In this document: positions 1-8,395 of the stretch, piece by piece
Layout: the number at the start of each line of letters is the position of its first letter
Position numbering within the stretch: position 1 is the stretch's first letter
Translations under genes and position numbers: made by a program
Assembly (NCBI GenBank): GCA_035341015.1
Contig: DAOQUL010000005.1
Coordinates: 53,277-117,276 of the forward strand
Source of the DNA: JAKQIM01 sp029557965
GTDB lineage: Bacteria; Chloroflexota; Anaerolineae; Anaerolineales; UBA4823
Length of the DNA: 64,000 nucleotides
Reading direction: 5' to 3'
The notes under the pieces: model-generated
Told to the model about the DNA's origin: nothing
The model's database searches: none
The model's input: only the letters and a program-made list of their open reading frames with translations

Positions 1-457
1 ATTCACACTGTACCGGGATGATGATCCCATCTTGTGCAGCAACAATCCCGTTAAGCGTCAGCAGGCCCAAAGAGGGCGGGCAATCGATGATGATGTAATC
101 ATAGCGTTCAACGATCGGCTTGAGCGCTTCTTTGAGGCGGTTTTCGCGCGCCAACTCAGAGACCAATTCGACCTCGGCCCCTGCCAGGGCAGGGGAGGAT
201 GGCATCAAAGAAAGCTTCAGGCGAGGGTTGTGCAGGATGGTGGGGAGGGCGGGGGTAGAACCAATGATGACGTCATACGTGCCGGTTTTGACCGTCTGCT
301 TATCGACGCCCAGGCAAGAGGTGGCATTGGCTTGCGGATCAAGGTCAACCAGCAGGACGCGCTGGCCGTAGTATGCCAGGTAGGCACTCAGGTTAATGGC
401 GGTGGTGGTTTTACCAACCCCACCTTTTTGGTTGGCAAGGGTATAAACGCGGCCCAT
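1..457 (-). CDS. parA: ParA/Soj chromosome-partitioning ATPase (C-terminus outside window)
   Basis: The reading frame opens at ATG 457 and runs off the window edge, so only the first 152 residues are visible. It starts MGRVYTLANQKGGVGKTT, giving the deviant Walker A with signature lysine near residues 11-18. The A' motif DLDPQAN follows near residue 38 and the Walker B-like IIIDCPPSLG near residue 125. These are diagnostic of ParA/Soj, the ATPase that with ParB segregates the chromosome on the nucleoid. It begins immediately after the stop codon of the PfkB gene (TAG 460-458, ATG 457-455), so the two are co-transcribed. Position downstream of rpmH-rnpA-yidC-jag fits the usual origin-proximal parAB locus; parB would be expected just beyond the edge. 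Confidence 0.93.
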   Translation of the reverse strand, partial: MGRVYTLANQKGGVGKTTTAINLSAYLAYYGQRVLLVDLDPQANATSCLGVDKQTVKTGTYDVIIGSTPALPTILHNPRLKLSLMPSSPALAGAEVELVSELARENRLKEALKPIVERYDYIIIDCPPSLGLLTLNGIVAAQDGIIIPVQCE

Positions 458-1306
458 CTAGAGCACCTCCATCAGGCATTCTTGCACTTCGGCCGGGGTT
501 GGAATGCCATCCAGTCCGGGACGGGTGACTGAGATGGATGCAATCTGCGTGGCAAAGCGGGCGGCCTCCCAGGGGTCACGCGTGGTATACAGGCGGGTGA
601 AAAAGGCAGCCGCAAAAATATCGCCGGCGCCGGTGGCATCGATTTCAGGCACGCTGGGGGCGCGGAAGCGGCGCACATCACCATTCCAGTACAGGCGGGC
701 GCCGTTCAGGCCCTCAGTAACTGCCAGCACACGGCAAGATGCGGCCATTTCTTCAATGCGGTGTTCATCGCCCTCGACGTCATCCTGGCTGATTACCGCT
801 GCCCCGGTTTGTTCCAAAGCAAAGGCCGCTTCGGGCCATTCGCTGGGGTAAACATGCCCCTGGGCATCCCAGGCGCGCAGCCAGCCTTGGGGCGTAAGCC
901 CAACCAGGGCATTGGGGAAGCGGCGCACCAGGTCTGGCGCTACTTCTTGCGCCACGGGGCCCAGGTGAACGATGCCCGCCTGCCGCCAGGGTTCGGGGAT
1001 CATATAATAATCCAGGTTGGGGGCCACCTCGTGGATCACCTGGGCGCGCACGCCATTGTGGTAAATGTTTTCGAAGGTGGTGCTGTGATCGGCAGGGTAA
1101 TTGGCGATCGGAATGTGCTGCAGCGGGCCAAGCGGCACCTCGCCGCCCCAGGCTGTCACAATGCCCACGCGCAGCCCCAAAGCCCTGGCTGTCAATGCAG
1201 AATAGGCCACAGTGCCGCCCAGGTGTGGCCCAGCAGGGCCGAGGTCGCGGCAAAGATGGCCGATCACCAGGTAATCGATCGCCTCTAGTGGGGCCAGGTT
1301 GAACAT
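458..1306 (-). CDS. PfkB-family carbohydrate kinase
   Basis: A 282-residue protein with the N-terminal glycine pair of PfkB/ribokinase proteins (LGGTVAYSA near residue 29) and the C-terminal signature DATGAGDIFAAAF near residue 223, whose Asp is the catalytic base. The family phosphorylates sugars, nucleosides or related alcohols using ATP; the substrate cannot be read from the sequence. It sits between jag and parA on the same strand, an unusual place for a sugar kinase. A TATAAT box ends 6 bases before the ATG, so it may have its own promoter and a leaderless mRNA that also carries parA. Confidence 0.85.
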   Translation of the reverse strand: MFNLAPLEAIDYLVIGHLCRDLGPAGPHLGGTVAYSALTARALGLRVGIVTAWGGEVPLGPLQHIPIANYPADHSTTFENIYHNGVRAQVIHEVAPNLDYYMIPEPWRQAGIVHLGPVAQEVAPDLVRRFPNALVGLTPQGWLRAWDAQGHVYPSEWPEAAFALEQTGAAVISQDDVEGDEHRIEEMAASCRVLAVTEGLNGARLYWNGDVRRFRAPSVPEIDATGAGDIFAAAFFTRLYTTRDPWEAARFATQIASISVTRPGLDGIPTPAEVQECLMEVL

Positions 1307-1312
1307 AAGTGA

Positions 1313-1318
1313 ATTATA
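1313..1318 (-). promoter_or_regulatory. -10 box for leaderless PfkB-parA transcript
   Basis: TATAAT reads on the minus strand and ends 6 bases before the ATG at 1306. With normal -10 to start-site spacing, transcription would begin at or next to the A of the ATG. No Shine-Dalgarno sequence precedes the start. No convincing -35 box is visible. Confidence 0.5.
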
Positions 1319-1337
1319 CCTGACCTTTCAAGGGCGA

Positions 1338-2117
1338 TCAGTCTTTGGGGATGATATTGACTTTGCGGTGCGGTTCGTCGCCAGAGCTTTCTGTAATAAC
1401 CTGTGGATGCTCGCGCAGTTCCATGTGGATGATGCGGCGCTCGTTGGGCGGCATGGGTTCAAGCACCTGGCGGCGGCCGGTTTTAATGGCCTGGTCGGCC
1501 ATGCGGCGGGCAAGCAGGCGGAGCTGCTTATCGCGGCGGTTGCGGTAGCCTTCGACATCTAACACCAGGGTCACCATGCGATCCAGCTCTTTGCTGAGGA
1601 TCAGGCGGGCGATATACTGCAGGGCGTTCAGGGTCTCAGAGCGTTTTCCGATCAACACGCTCAGGTCGTCGCCGCGAATATCGACCAGGATGGGCAGGTC
1701 ACTGCGATCATCATCTGCATTGCCATAGCTGGCATCTACTTCGGCCCGGATGCCCATGCGTTCCAGCAGTTCAGCAACCACGGTATGCGCCATTTCGAGG
1801 GTGTCGTCGGTCGCTGTCTTGGCAGGCTGGGGCTCGGCAGGCCGGGTGGTGACGGCTGGCTGCTCAGCAGGCTCTTCTACAACCATCTCTGCTGCGGGCA
1901 AGGCATTTTCGGCAGGCACGGGCTTTATCTCTTCGCCTAAGACTGTCAGGCGGATGCGTGCATGGCGAGTGCCCAGGCCAAACAGCCCACGGCTGCCTTC
2001 ATCTAATACTTCTACTTCCACAGCTTCGCGGGTTAAACCCAGCTCAGCCAGGCCCTTTTCCACTGCTTCTTCAACAGTGGGGGCGATTGATTCAAGCGTT
2101 GCGCGTTGTGTGTTCAT
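1338..2117 (-). CDS. jag: Jag/SpoIIIJ-associated RNA-binding protein (KhpB type)
   Basis: 259 residues in the standard three-part layout. A Jag-N domain covers roughly residues 1-55 (EGSRGLFGLGTRHARI), followed by an acidic, proline- and alanine-rich linker of about 50 residues. A KH domain follows with GKRSETLNALQYIARL near residue 155. The C-terminal R3H domain contains RRDKQLRLLARRMADQA and ends in NERRIIHMEL. The family binds RNA and is nearly always encoded directly after yidC, as here (19-base gap). It is linked in other bacteria to cell-wall elongation and small-RNA binding. Nothing unusual except the long linker. Confidence 0.93.
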   Translation of the reverse strand: MNTQRATLESIAPTVEEAVEKGLAELGLTREAVEVEVLDEGSRGLFGLGTRHARIRLTVLGEEIKPVPAENALPAAEMVVEEPAEQPAVTTRPAEPQPAKTATDDTLEMAHTVVAELLERMGIRAEVDASYGNADDDRSDLPILVDIRGDDLSVLIGKRSETLNALQYIARLILSKELDRMVTLVLDVEGYRNRRDKQLRLLARRMADQAIKTGRRQVLEPMPPNERRIIHMELREHPQVITESSGDEPHRKVNIIPKD

Positions 2118-2136
2118 ATACGTTTTCCCACATTGT

Positions 2137-2913
2137 TTACTTGGTTGTTGGTTTTCGGCCGGGGAACAAGTTGCTCCAATTCAGCCGCCCCATGGCCGCA
2201 TATTGGATCACGCCCACCAGGTTGCTGACCAAGAAATACAGCGCCAGGCCAGAAGACAGGGTGTAAGACATCCAACCCATCAATAACGGCATGTAGAGGT
2301 TCATCATTTTTGTCATCTGCGCAGACTGGTCATTGGGGTTGGCAGGCGGCGGGGTCATCAATTTCGATTGGAAGAATGTGGTGACCACCACCAGGATGGT
2401 GATAATGGGCAACCCAATGGAACCAATCATCACACCGTAGCTCTGTTCAGGCAGGCTCAGGTTCAGCCACAAGAATTTGCTGTTGAGCGGGATGAGGTTG
2501 GAGGCATTGATCCAGGGATAGATATGGCTGGAGAAATCCAAGAGCTGCAGCGGGGTGACCGCCAGAGCACGGGTGACAGCCTGGTAGAGACCGATGATGA
2601 TCGGGAATTGGATCACCAGGGGCAAGCAAGAGCCAAACGGGTTAATGCCCAGCTCTTGGTAGAGCTTCATCTGTTCTTGCGCCAGGGCCTCTTTGTTATC
2701 TTTGTATTTCTTTTGGATTTCGAGCCACTTTTTCGACTGCTGCATATCTTGCATGGCCTTGGCGCTTTTCATCTGCTGGACTGTCAGCGGATGGGTGAGC
2801 AGGCGGATCAGCACGGTGAAGATGATGATTGCCAGGCCGAAGTTTTGTCCAACCACGCTATAGATCCACAGCAGCAGGTTGATCATGGGTTGGATAATAA
2901 GGGTATCCCACAT
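2137..2913 (-). CDS. yidC: YidC/Oxa1 membrane protein insertase
   Basis: 258 residues, the short monoderm-type YidC without the large periplasmic domain of proteobacteria. It starts with a membrane segment, then the conserved amphipathic part (FTVLIRLLTHPLTVQQMKSA) whose arginine sits in the hydrophilic groove. A cytoplasmic coiled hairpin follows (MQQSKKWLEIQKKYKDNKEAL), then NPFGSCLPLVIQFPIIIGLYQA and further membrane segments. It inserts membrane proteins alone or with SecYEG. No lipobox cysteine is evident at the N-terminus, unlike many firmicute SpoIIIJ proteins. It lies upstream of jag and downstream of a PQQ-repeat lipoprotein. Confidence 0.95.
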   Translation of the reverse strand: MWDTLIIQPMINLLLWIYSVVGQNFGLAIIIFTVLIRLLTHPLTVQQMKSAKAMQDMQQSKKWLEIQKKYKDNKEALAQEQMKLYQELGINPFGSCLPLVIQFPIIIGLYQAVTRALAVTPLQLLDFSSHIYPWINASNLIPLNSKFLWLNLSLPEQSYGVMIGSIGLPIITILVVVTTFFQSKLMTPPPANPNDQSAQMTKMMNLYMPLLMGWMSYTLSSGLALYFLVSNLVGVIQYAAMGRLNWSNLFPGRKPTTK

Positions 2914-2954
2914 AACGTTTTCTCCGTAAAAGTCAGCACACCATGAAAGGCGTG

Positions 2955-4034
2955 TTATTTCTCAGGGATGAAATTCCAGGCCTGTGCACCACTCTGCTGC
3001 AAGGCAATCAACAATGCGTCGTTATCCAGGGGCGCAGCCAGGATCAGGTTGCCTGCCAGCACGGGGCTGGCATACATCAGGCCGCTGATGGGTTGGGTCA
3101 GGGTGATGCCGCCCTGGTCATTGACCGTGTAGATGTTGGTGGCGGCGGAGAAATGGATCTTATCTTCTACCACCAGGGGTGTGGTAACAATGGGGGTATC
3201 GGGCTGAGGTTGGATGCGCCATAAGGCTGCGTGGGTGCTCACATCAACGGCGTAGAAATTGCCCTGCTGGTCACCAAAGTATAAGACGCCATCTGAAACC
3301 GCAGGCGCAGACCAGACCCAGGCCTGGGTGGCAAAGCGCCACTGAACCTGCCCGTTCGAGGCATCCAGGGCCAAGAGCTCGTTGTTGAATGTGCCGATGT
3401 AGAGCATATCATTGCTCTCGCTGTAAGCCGGAGCGCCGACCAATGCCCCGTTGAGGTCTTCACTTTGCCAAATCTGTTGGCCGGTCTTCAGGTCTAAGGC
3501 GTAAACGTGATGGTCCAGCGAAGAGACAAACAGGCGCTCAGCACCGTCTGTGGCCGGTTGTGACCAGATGGCGTTGCCGGTTTCGAAACTCCACACAGAG
3601 CGCCCGTTGAAGTCCAGGGCATATACGAAGCCATCGGTGGAGGTGAGGAAAATGCCATTTTCGGTAACCAGAGGGCTGGCAACCAGGCGGTTCTTAGACC
3701 CCTCAAAGACCCAGTTTTGGGCGGCGGTGACGGGGTCTATGCTGTACAAGAAATGGTTGTAGCTGGCAGCCAGTAATTGGCCATCAGGGGTCAGCACCGG
3801 GTCTGAGAAGAAGGTCATCTTGGCGTCGGCCTTTTCAGGGAAGCGCCACTTTTCGGCCCCGGTGTTCAGGTCAACTGCGTAGACGAAGGTGTTGTAGGCT
3901 ACATAGGCCGTGTTTTCATCTGCTGTTACACCGGGCCAGTTGGTGGGGGTGTAATAGCGAGAGTTGCCGCAGGCACTCAACAAAACAGCGGCAAGGAGAA
4001 CAATGGGGAGCAGGGTGAAAAATTTCAGTTTCAT
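2955..4034 (-). CDS. PQQ-repeat beta-propeller lipoprotein
   Basis: 359 residues. The N-terminus is a lipoprotein signal peptide with a lipobox LSACGNS, so the mature protein is probably anchored on the outer face of the membrane. The rest is built from repeats of the type VYALDLKTGQQIWQ, VYAVDLNTGAEKWRF and FYAVDVSTHAALWRI, each with a W or F closing a four-strand blade. This is the PQQ-like/BamB beta-propeller fold. No enzyme residues are evident; a scaffold or binding role is likely. It lies between yidD and yidC in an otherwise standard cluster, which suggests, but does not prove, a link to membrane-protein or envelope assembly. Confidence 0.85.
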   Translation of the reverse strand: MKLKFFTLLPIVLLAAVLLSACGNSRYYTPTNWPGVTADENTAYVAYNTFVYAVDLNTGAEKWRFPEKADAKMTFFSDPVLTPDGQLLAASYNHFLYSIDPVTAAQNWVFEGSKNRLVASPLVTENGIFLTSTDGFVYALDFNGRSVWSFETGNAIWSQPATDGAERLFVSSLDHHVYALDLKTGQQIWQSEDLNGALVGAPAYSESNDMLYIGTFNNELLALDASNGQVQWRFATQAWVWSAPAVSDGVLYFGDQQGNFYAVDVSTHAALWRIQPQPDTPIVTTPLVVEDKIHFSAATNIYTVNDQGGITLTQPISGLMYASPVLAGNLILAAPLDNDALLIALQQSGAQAWNFIPEK

Positions 4035-4081
4035 CGGTAGGTCAGTCGCTTTCGATAAACATCCAGCGGCCAGAGGGTGCC

Positions 4082-4375
4082 TTAGGGCACCGGGTCGAGG
4101 CCTCCGGGATTGAACGGGTTGCAGCGAATCACGCGCCAGGCGGCCATGAAACCGCCTTTGAGCAGCCCGTATTTATAGATTGCCTGGTAACCATAATGCG
4201 AGCAGGTGGGATAGAAGCGGCAGGTGCCCTCGGGGATGCCGCGCGCAATGGTCATCTGGTACAGGCGGATCAAAGCCAACGCAGGCCAACGCGCCAGGGT
4301 CCAAAAGTTGACCGGCAGGTCACGCAGGTTCGGATCTGGTTGGACATCCACTTCAGGCTGCAATTCGCTTCCCAT
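4082..4375 (-). CDS. yidD: Membrane protein insertion efficiency factor YidD
   Basis: 97 residues with the family hallmark CRFYPTCSHYGYQAIYKYG near residues 53-71 and the ending WRVIRCNPFNPGGLDPVP. These carry the three conserved cysteines and the NP-GG-DPVP tail of YidD. The protein is thought to be a membrane-peripheral helper for YidC. About 30 residues precede the usual family start (MGSELQPEVDVQPDPNLRD), so an internal start is possible, but none with a better ribosome site was found. It begins 6 bases after rnpA. Confidence 0.95.
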   Translation of the reverse strand: MGSELQPEVDVQPDPNLRDLPVNFWTLARWPALALIRLYQMTIARGIPEGTCRFYPTCSHYGYQAIYKYGLLKGGFMAAWRVIRCNPFNPGGLDPVP

Positions 4376-4381
4376 GTGCGC

Positions 4382-4714
4382 TTATAGCAAACCAGCCCGA
4401 CGAAGAAGCTGCTGTAGGGCAGACTGGATCTCGGGCAATTGAGCTTGTGCCAACGGCCGGCGGGAAAGCAAAAGCAGATCCCAGCCAGGCCGAATCACGG
4501 TCATTAAAGGACGCATGGCCTCGCGCAGCATGCGCTTGGCCCGGTTGCGCTGTACGGCTCCACCTAAAGAACGCCCAGCCGCCACCCCACAACGGCTGTC
4601 TGTGCCCGGGTTGGGCAGTGTAACCAACACAACAAGCGGGTGGGCGTAAGATTTTCCAAATTGCCGCACCCGCTTGAAGTCGGTTGATCTTGTTAGGCGG
4701 AAACTGCGTTTCAC
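4382..4714 (-). CDS. rnpA: Ribonuclease P protein component
   Basis: 110 residues, normal length. It has the N-terminal RLTRSTDFKRVRQFGK segment and the RNR signature GGAVQRNRAKRMLREAMR near residue 52. It binds RNase P RNA and helps it cleave 5' leaders from pre-tRNAs. The start is GTG at 4714. The gene lies 83 bases after rpmH and 6 bases before yidD on the same strand, the conserved order. Confidence 0.95.
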   Translation of the reverse strand: MKRSFRLTRSTDFKRVRQFGKSYAHPLVVLVTLPNPGTDSRCGVAAGRSLGGAVQRNRAKRMLREAMRPLMTVIRPGWDLLLLSRRPLAQAQLPEIQSALQQLLRRAGLL

Positions 4715-4796
4715 CCACGGAAGCTCTTTGCCTGCTGGTTAGCTGAGCAGGTCATTGGTCTTGGGGAGTTGCTTGCCCGCCAGCGCCACCGGCCTA

Positions 4797-4973
4797 TCAG
4801 CTGTTCCAGTTGGTGTGCTTGACGTGGTTGTTTTTGACAACGGTCAGGCGATAGCGACCCTTCAGGCGGCGGCTTTTGAGCACCTTGCGACCGTCAGCGG
4901 TCGCCATGCGGGAGCGGAAACCATGCACGCGCAGGCGGCGGCGGATTTTGGGTTGATAAGTTCGCTTTGGCAT
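4797..4973 (-). CDS. rpmH: Large ribosomal subunit protein bL34 with a C-terminal extension
   Basis: A 58-residue frame read directly from the sequence. It starts MPKRTYQPKIRRRLRVHGFR and continues SRMATADGRKVLKSRRLKGR, the unmistakable bL34 core. A C-terminal extension of about 13 residues (VVKNNHVKHTNWNS) makes it longer than the usual 44-47 residues. A good ribosome site (AGGAAAG) precedes the ATG. The gene heads the rnpA-yidD-yidC-jag cluster behind a strong promoter. dnaA, commonly next to rpmH, is absent; two TrkA genes lie there instead. Confidence 0.96.
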   Translation of the reverse strand: MPKRTYQPKIRRRLRVHGFRSRMATADGRKVLKSRRLKGRYRLTVVKNNHVKHTNWNS

Positions 4974-5025
4974 TCTACTTTCCTATATAGATTATTATTT
5001 GCTGTTTCTCAGCAAACGAATCCCG

Positions 5026-5054
5026 ATTATACCCGAAGGATGGGGATTGGTCAA
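5026..5054 (-). promoter_or_regulatory. Strong sigma-70-type promoter of rpmH
   Basis: On the minus strand TTGACC (5054-5049) and a perfect TATAAT (5031-5026) are separated by exactly 17 bases. The -35 box overlaps the stop codon of the upstream trkA gene. The leader contains a small hairpin TTTGCTG/CAGCAAA and a ribosome site before the rpmH ATG. Confidence 0.85.
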
Positions 5055-5734
5055 AGGCCATTTTTCTTTTCGGGTGCAGAAAAAATGGCTGCCATTTGTT
5101 CTGCACCGCTGCGGTCGGTGATGGCAAGGACTTCATCGCCTGGCTCGAAGATGGTGGCGCCGCGCGGCAAGATCAAATTGCCGTGACGGATGATGCCGGC
5201 GATGACACATTCGGCCGGCAAGGCCAGATCTTTGATGGCTTTTCCGATCGCTTGTGCATTGGCGGGAATCTTCTCCTCGATCAACGAGTAGGCGCCACGC
5301 CGCAGCTTGAGCAGGGTCATCATATCGCCGAGTGACATTTCCTCTTCGATCAGGCTAGACATGATATCGGCCTGGTTGAGGGATACATCGACATGGAACT
5401 TGCTGTCGAACAGCCAGGCATTGCGTGGGTTGTTGATGCGCGCAATGGTGCGGGGAACCTGGTAACGGGCGCGAGCCAGGAAGCAAGTGACCAGGTTGTC
5501 CGAGTCGTTGGTGGTGGTCGCCGCGACAACATTGGCGTCTCGAACATCAGCCTGTTCGAGGATAGCTGGATCGGTGGCGTGACCCTGGAAGATCACTTCG
5601 GTGGGCAGCTCGCGGTGCAAACGCGCCAAAACATCTTCGCGATGCTCAATCAGGCGAACCGTATGCCCCTGGTTCAAGATCAGCGTGGCGAGTTGGGTTC
5701 CGGTGCGCCCGCCGCCGGCAATGAGAACAAACAT
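5051..5734 (-). CDS. TrkA/KtrA-type potassium-transport regulator (RCK protein 2)
   Basis: 227 residues. An N-terminal Rossmann RCK_N domain has the dinucleotide loop GGGRTGTQLA near residue 7 and the acidic strand end ENR-like IEHRED. A C-terminal RCK_C domain follows (about 145-225), with LPAECVIAGIIRHGNLILPRG. Such proteins bind nucleotides such as NAD(H) or ATP and gate potassium transporters. The start is one base after the stop of the preceding trkA gene, so the two are co-translated and may form a hetero-octamer. With the KimA-like gene upstream this looks like a three-gene potassium operon. Confidence 0.88.
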   Translation of the reverse strand: MFVLIAGGGRTGTQLATLILNQGHTVRLIEHREDVLARLHRELPTEVIFQGHATDPAILEQADVRDANVVAATTTNDSDNLVTCFLARARYQVPRTIARINNPRNAWLFDSKFHVDVSLNQADIMSSLIEEEMSLGDMMTLLKLRRGAYSLIEEKIPANAQAIGKAIKDLALPAECVIAGIIRHGNLILPRGATIFEPGDEVLAITDRSGAEQMAAIFSAPEKKNGL

Positions 5735-5735
5735 A

Positions 5736-6395
5736 TCAGGCCTCCTTCTCGCTGTCTAGCTGGCTGCGTAGGGCTTTGATGCCGTCAAAGGTGGCACTCA
5801 CCAAAACGACGTCGTTTTCATCTAAGGCCGTCTCGCAAGATGGCAAGATCGCCCGCCCGGCGCGTGTCAGTCCCACGGGGCTGCATTCGCTGCCAGTGAT
5901 GATCTCTCCCAGGGTATGCCCAGCCCAGGCTTTGGGGATGGTAAATTCGTAGATCTCTACCTCGCCATTGCCCGCTGAGAATACGGTGCGCATCTGGGTG
6001 TTATAGAGCAGTTCTTCCACACGCTGCGCTCCCCAACTCGAGGAGCTGACCACTTGCAGGTTGAAAGCTTCAAACATTGGGCGCCAGGCGGGGTCGTAGT
6101 TGCGGGCAATGATGTTTTGGATATTAAATGCACTGCGCACTGCATGGGCCACGACCACATTGGTAGAATCAGAGTTTGTTACAACCGCCACGCCGTCAGC
6201 TTGTTCGATGTTGGCGCGGCGCAGCACGCTCTGGTCGAGGGCTTCTCCCTCTAACGTGCGGCCCAAAAAGTCGGGCGGCAGGTTATTGAAGGCCTTGCTG
6301 GCCTGGTCAATAATGGTAACCTGGTGGCCTCTTTGGAATAAGCGGTAGGCCAGCTCGGCGCCCACCCGTCCACAACCAATTACGGTATAGTTCAT
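5736..6395 (-). CDS. TrkA/KtrA-type potassium-transport regulator (RCK protein 1)
   Basis: 219 residues, an RCK_N Rossmann domain beginning MNYTVIGCGRVGAELAYRLF, followed by an acidic strand end (TIIDQ) and the helix that binds dinucleotide. The C-terminal part from about residue 130 is RCK_C-like (IYEFTIPKAWAGHTLGEI). An AAGGAG ribosome site lies before the ATG. It falls 13 bases after the KimA-like transporter and directly before a second RCK gene. No TrkH/KtrB channel subunit is present in the window, so the partner may be the KimA-like protein or a channel elsewhere. Confidence 0.88.
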   Translation of the reverse strand: MNYTVIGCGRVGAELAYRLFQRGHQVTIIDQASKAFNNLPPDFLGRTLEGEALDQSVLRRANIEQADGVAVVTNSDSTNVVVAHAVRSAFNIQNIIARNYDPAWRPMFEAFNLQVVSSSSWGAQRVEELLYNTQMRTVFSAGNGEVEIYEFTIPKAWAGHTLGEIITGSECSPVGLTRAGRAILPSCETALDENDVVLVSATFDGIKALRSQLDSEKEA

Positions 6396-6408
6396 AAGAT
6401 ACTGCTCC

Positions 6409-8355
6409 TTAATCTACCTGGTAAGGTACATCGGTGATGACGATGCCAGGTTTGAAAATCAACGCCATCCGGAGCCAGAATGCTGTGTTGGTGTGCAGCA
6501 GGCTGCTATACCAGCGGCGTGAAACGAACTGCGGTACGACAATGGTGATGATCTCGTTGGGTTGGCGTTTCTCGGCTACATCTTCAATGTATTCTAGAAG
6601 CGGCTCTGCCAACAGGCGGTAAGGAGAATCCAGCATCACCAGGCGTAAGCCATCGCCCCAGGTCTCCCACTTTTGCTTCACCTTTTCGGCTTCGGCCGGA
6701 TCCATGGAAACGTGGACGGCAGTGATGTCGTCTGACAGGGTGAGGGCGTAGCGTAAGGCGGCTAAGGTGCCGCGGTGCACACTGCTGACCAGCAGGATGA
6801 CCCGATGGCGAGCGATGCGGGCGGGTGCGCCGTAGTTTTCCAGCGATAGGCGGCGGGCCAGGTTCTTGTAGTGGGTATGGATAAAGGTGAAGACTGCCAC
6901 CAATATCGGGATCAAGATCAGCACCACCCAGGCGCCGGCGGCGAACTTGGTGACCGCGAAGACGAGCACTACCACCAGGGTGCAGAGCGCGCCAAAGCCG
7001 TTGATCACCATCTTTAGTTTCCACAGGCGGTCATGCTGCAGGGTAGAGCCGCGCTGGACCACCTTTTCGCCGGGCTTGAGATGGCCTGCCTTCCACCAAC
7101 GGCGCGCCATGCCCGATTGTGAGAGGGTGAATGATAAAAACACTCCAACGGCATACAGCGGGATCAGCCGGGTGACGCTGGCCTGGAAGATGATGATCAG
7201 AGCGCAGGCTACTGCCGCCAATGCCACGATGCCAGTTGAATAGACCAGGCGGCTGCCGCGAAAAGCAAACTGGCGCGGCAGGTAGCTGTCCATGGCCAAG
7301 AATGCGCTCAGGCGGGGAAAATCTGCATACGAGGTGTTGGTCGCCATGATCAGGATGACGGTGGTACCGGCGATCAGGGCCAGATAAAAAGGCCCTTGCC
7401 CGCCGTAGATCGTGCGGGCCAACTGTGAAATGACCGTTTCCTCTTCAGACGGCACTGCCCCAATTTGCGAAGCCAGGAAGGAGATCGCCAGGAAGAAGGC
7501 CGCCAGGATGCTTGCCATCCAGACCAGGGTGATGCCTGCGTTGCGGCTGCGCGGTTCTTTGAAGGCCTGGATGCCATCCGAGATGGCCTCGATGCCCGTC
7601 AGGGCAGCGGTGCCGCTGGAGAAGGCATGCAAGATCAAGAAGGGGGTGACTGCCACGGCACTTTCAATGGCGTGCATGGTGGGGGGATCCATCACCTGGC
7701 CTAAAGACCCAGTCAGGTAGCGTATTATGCCGACCATTACCGTGATGGCCATGATGCCAATAAAATAATAGGTGGGGATGGCAAAGGTAACGCCCGATTC
7801 TTTGACCCCACGCAGGTTGATGAGCATGATGAAGATCACCAACCCAATCGAGATCATGACCCGGTAATCGAATAAGGTAGGGAAAGCTGAGACGATCTGG
7901 GCGACGCCAGACGAGATGGAAACCGCAACGGTGAGAATGTAATCGGTCAGCAGCGCGGCGCCGGCAATTTGAGCCGGCAGTTGGCCCAGGTTATCGCGAA
8001 CGACGATGTAGGCGCCACCGCCGTTTGGATAGGCGTGAACCGTCTGTTCGTAAGAGATGGCCACGATGGCCAACAGGATGGCAATGGCGATGGCGATGGG
8101 GAAGACATAGCCAAAAGCAATGGTGCCTGCTGCAGCCAGGATAACCATGATTTCTTGGGTGGCATAAGCCGTGGATGACAATGCGTCTGATGCAAAGACA
8201 GCCAGGCCAACTGCTTTTCCAATTGTTTGGTGGGGGGCGTCAGCGGTGGGGAGGGGGCGCCCTAAAAACCAGGTGCGCAGCGACCTGGGTGGTTTGTACT
8301 CGGTGGCACGGTGGAGAACGCCCGGATCGTGTTCATCTTGATCGTAGTTATTCAT
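6409..8355 (-). CDS. KimA-like (YdaO/KUP-related) potassium importer, APC superfamily
   Basis: 648 residues from the ATG at 8355; an upstream TTG would add 8 residues but has no ribosome site. About 12 membrane helices carry segments closely resembling Bacillus KimA as I remember it, such as ASDALSSTAYATQEI, YPNGGGAYIVVRDNLG, AFSSGTAALTGIEAISDGI and LIPLYAVGVFLSFTLSQSGM. The C-terminal cytoplasmic domain (about 520-648, KHRVILLVSSVHRGTL-like then VHVSMDPAEAEKVKQKWE) matches the KimA dimerization domain. KimA imports potassium with protons and in firmicutes is controlled by c-di-AMP. Two RCK genes follow. A general amino-acid permease is the alternative, but the neighbourhood argues for potassium. 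Confidence 0.8.
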   Translation of the reverse strand: MNNYDQDEHDPGVLHRATEYKPPRSLRTWFLGRPLPTADAPHQTIGKAVGLAVFASDALSSTAYATQEIMVILAAAGTIAFGYVFPIAIAIAILLAIVAISYEQTVHAYPNGGGAYIVVRDNLGQLPAQIAGAALLTDYILTVAVSISSGVAQIVSAFPTLFDYRVMISIGLVIFIMLINLRGVKESGVTFAIPTYYFIGIMAITVMVGIIRYLTGSLGQVMDPPTMHAIESAVAVTPFLILHAFSSGTAALTGIEAISDGIQAFKEPRSRNAGITLVWMASILAAFFLAISFLASQIGAVPSEEETVISQLARTIYGGQGPFYLALIAGTTVILIMATNTSYADFPRLSAFLAMDSYLPRQFAFRGSRLVYSTGIVALAAVACALIIIFQASVTRLIPLYAVGVFLSFTLSQSGMARRWWKAGHLKPGEKVVQRGSTLQHDRLWKLKMVINGFGALCTLVVVLVFAVTKFAAGAWVVLILIPILVAVFTFIHTHYKNLARRLSLENYGAPARIARHRVILLVSSVHRGTLAALRYALTLSDDITAVHVSMDPAEAEKVKQKWETWGDGLRLVMLDSPYRLLAEPLLEYIEDVAEKRQPNEIITIVVPQFVSRRWYSSLLHTNTAFWLRMALIFKPGIVITDVPYQVD

Positions 8356-8395
8356 ATGATACTTCTTTTCTACCAGCAATATCCATCGGGATAAG

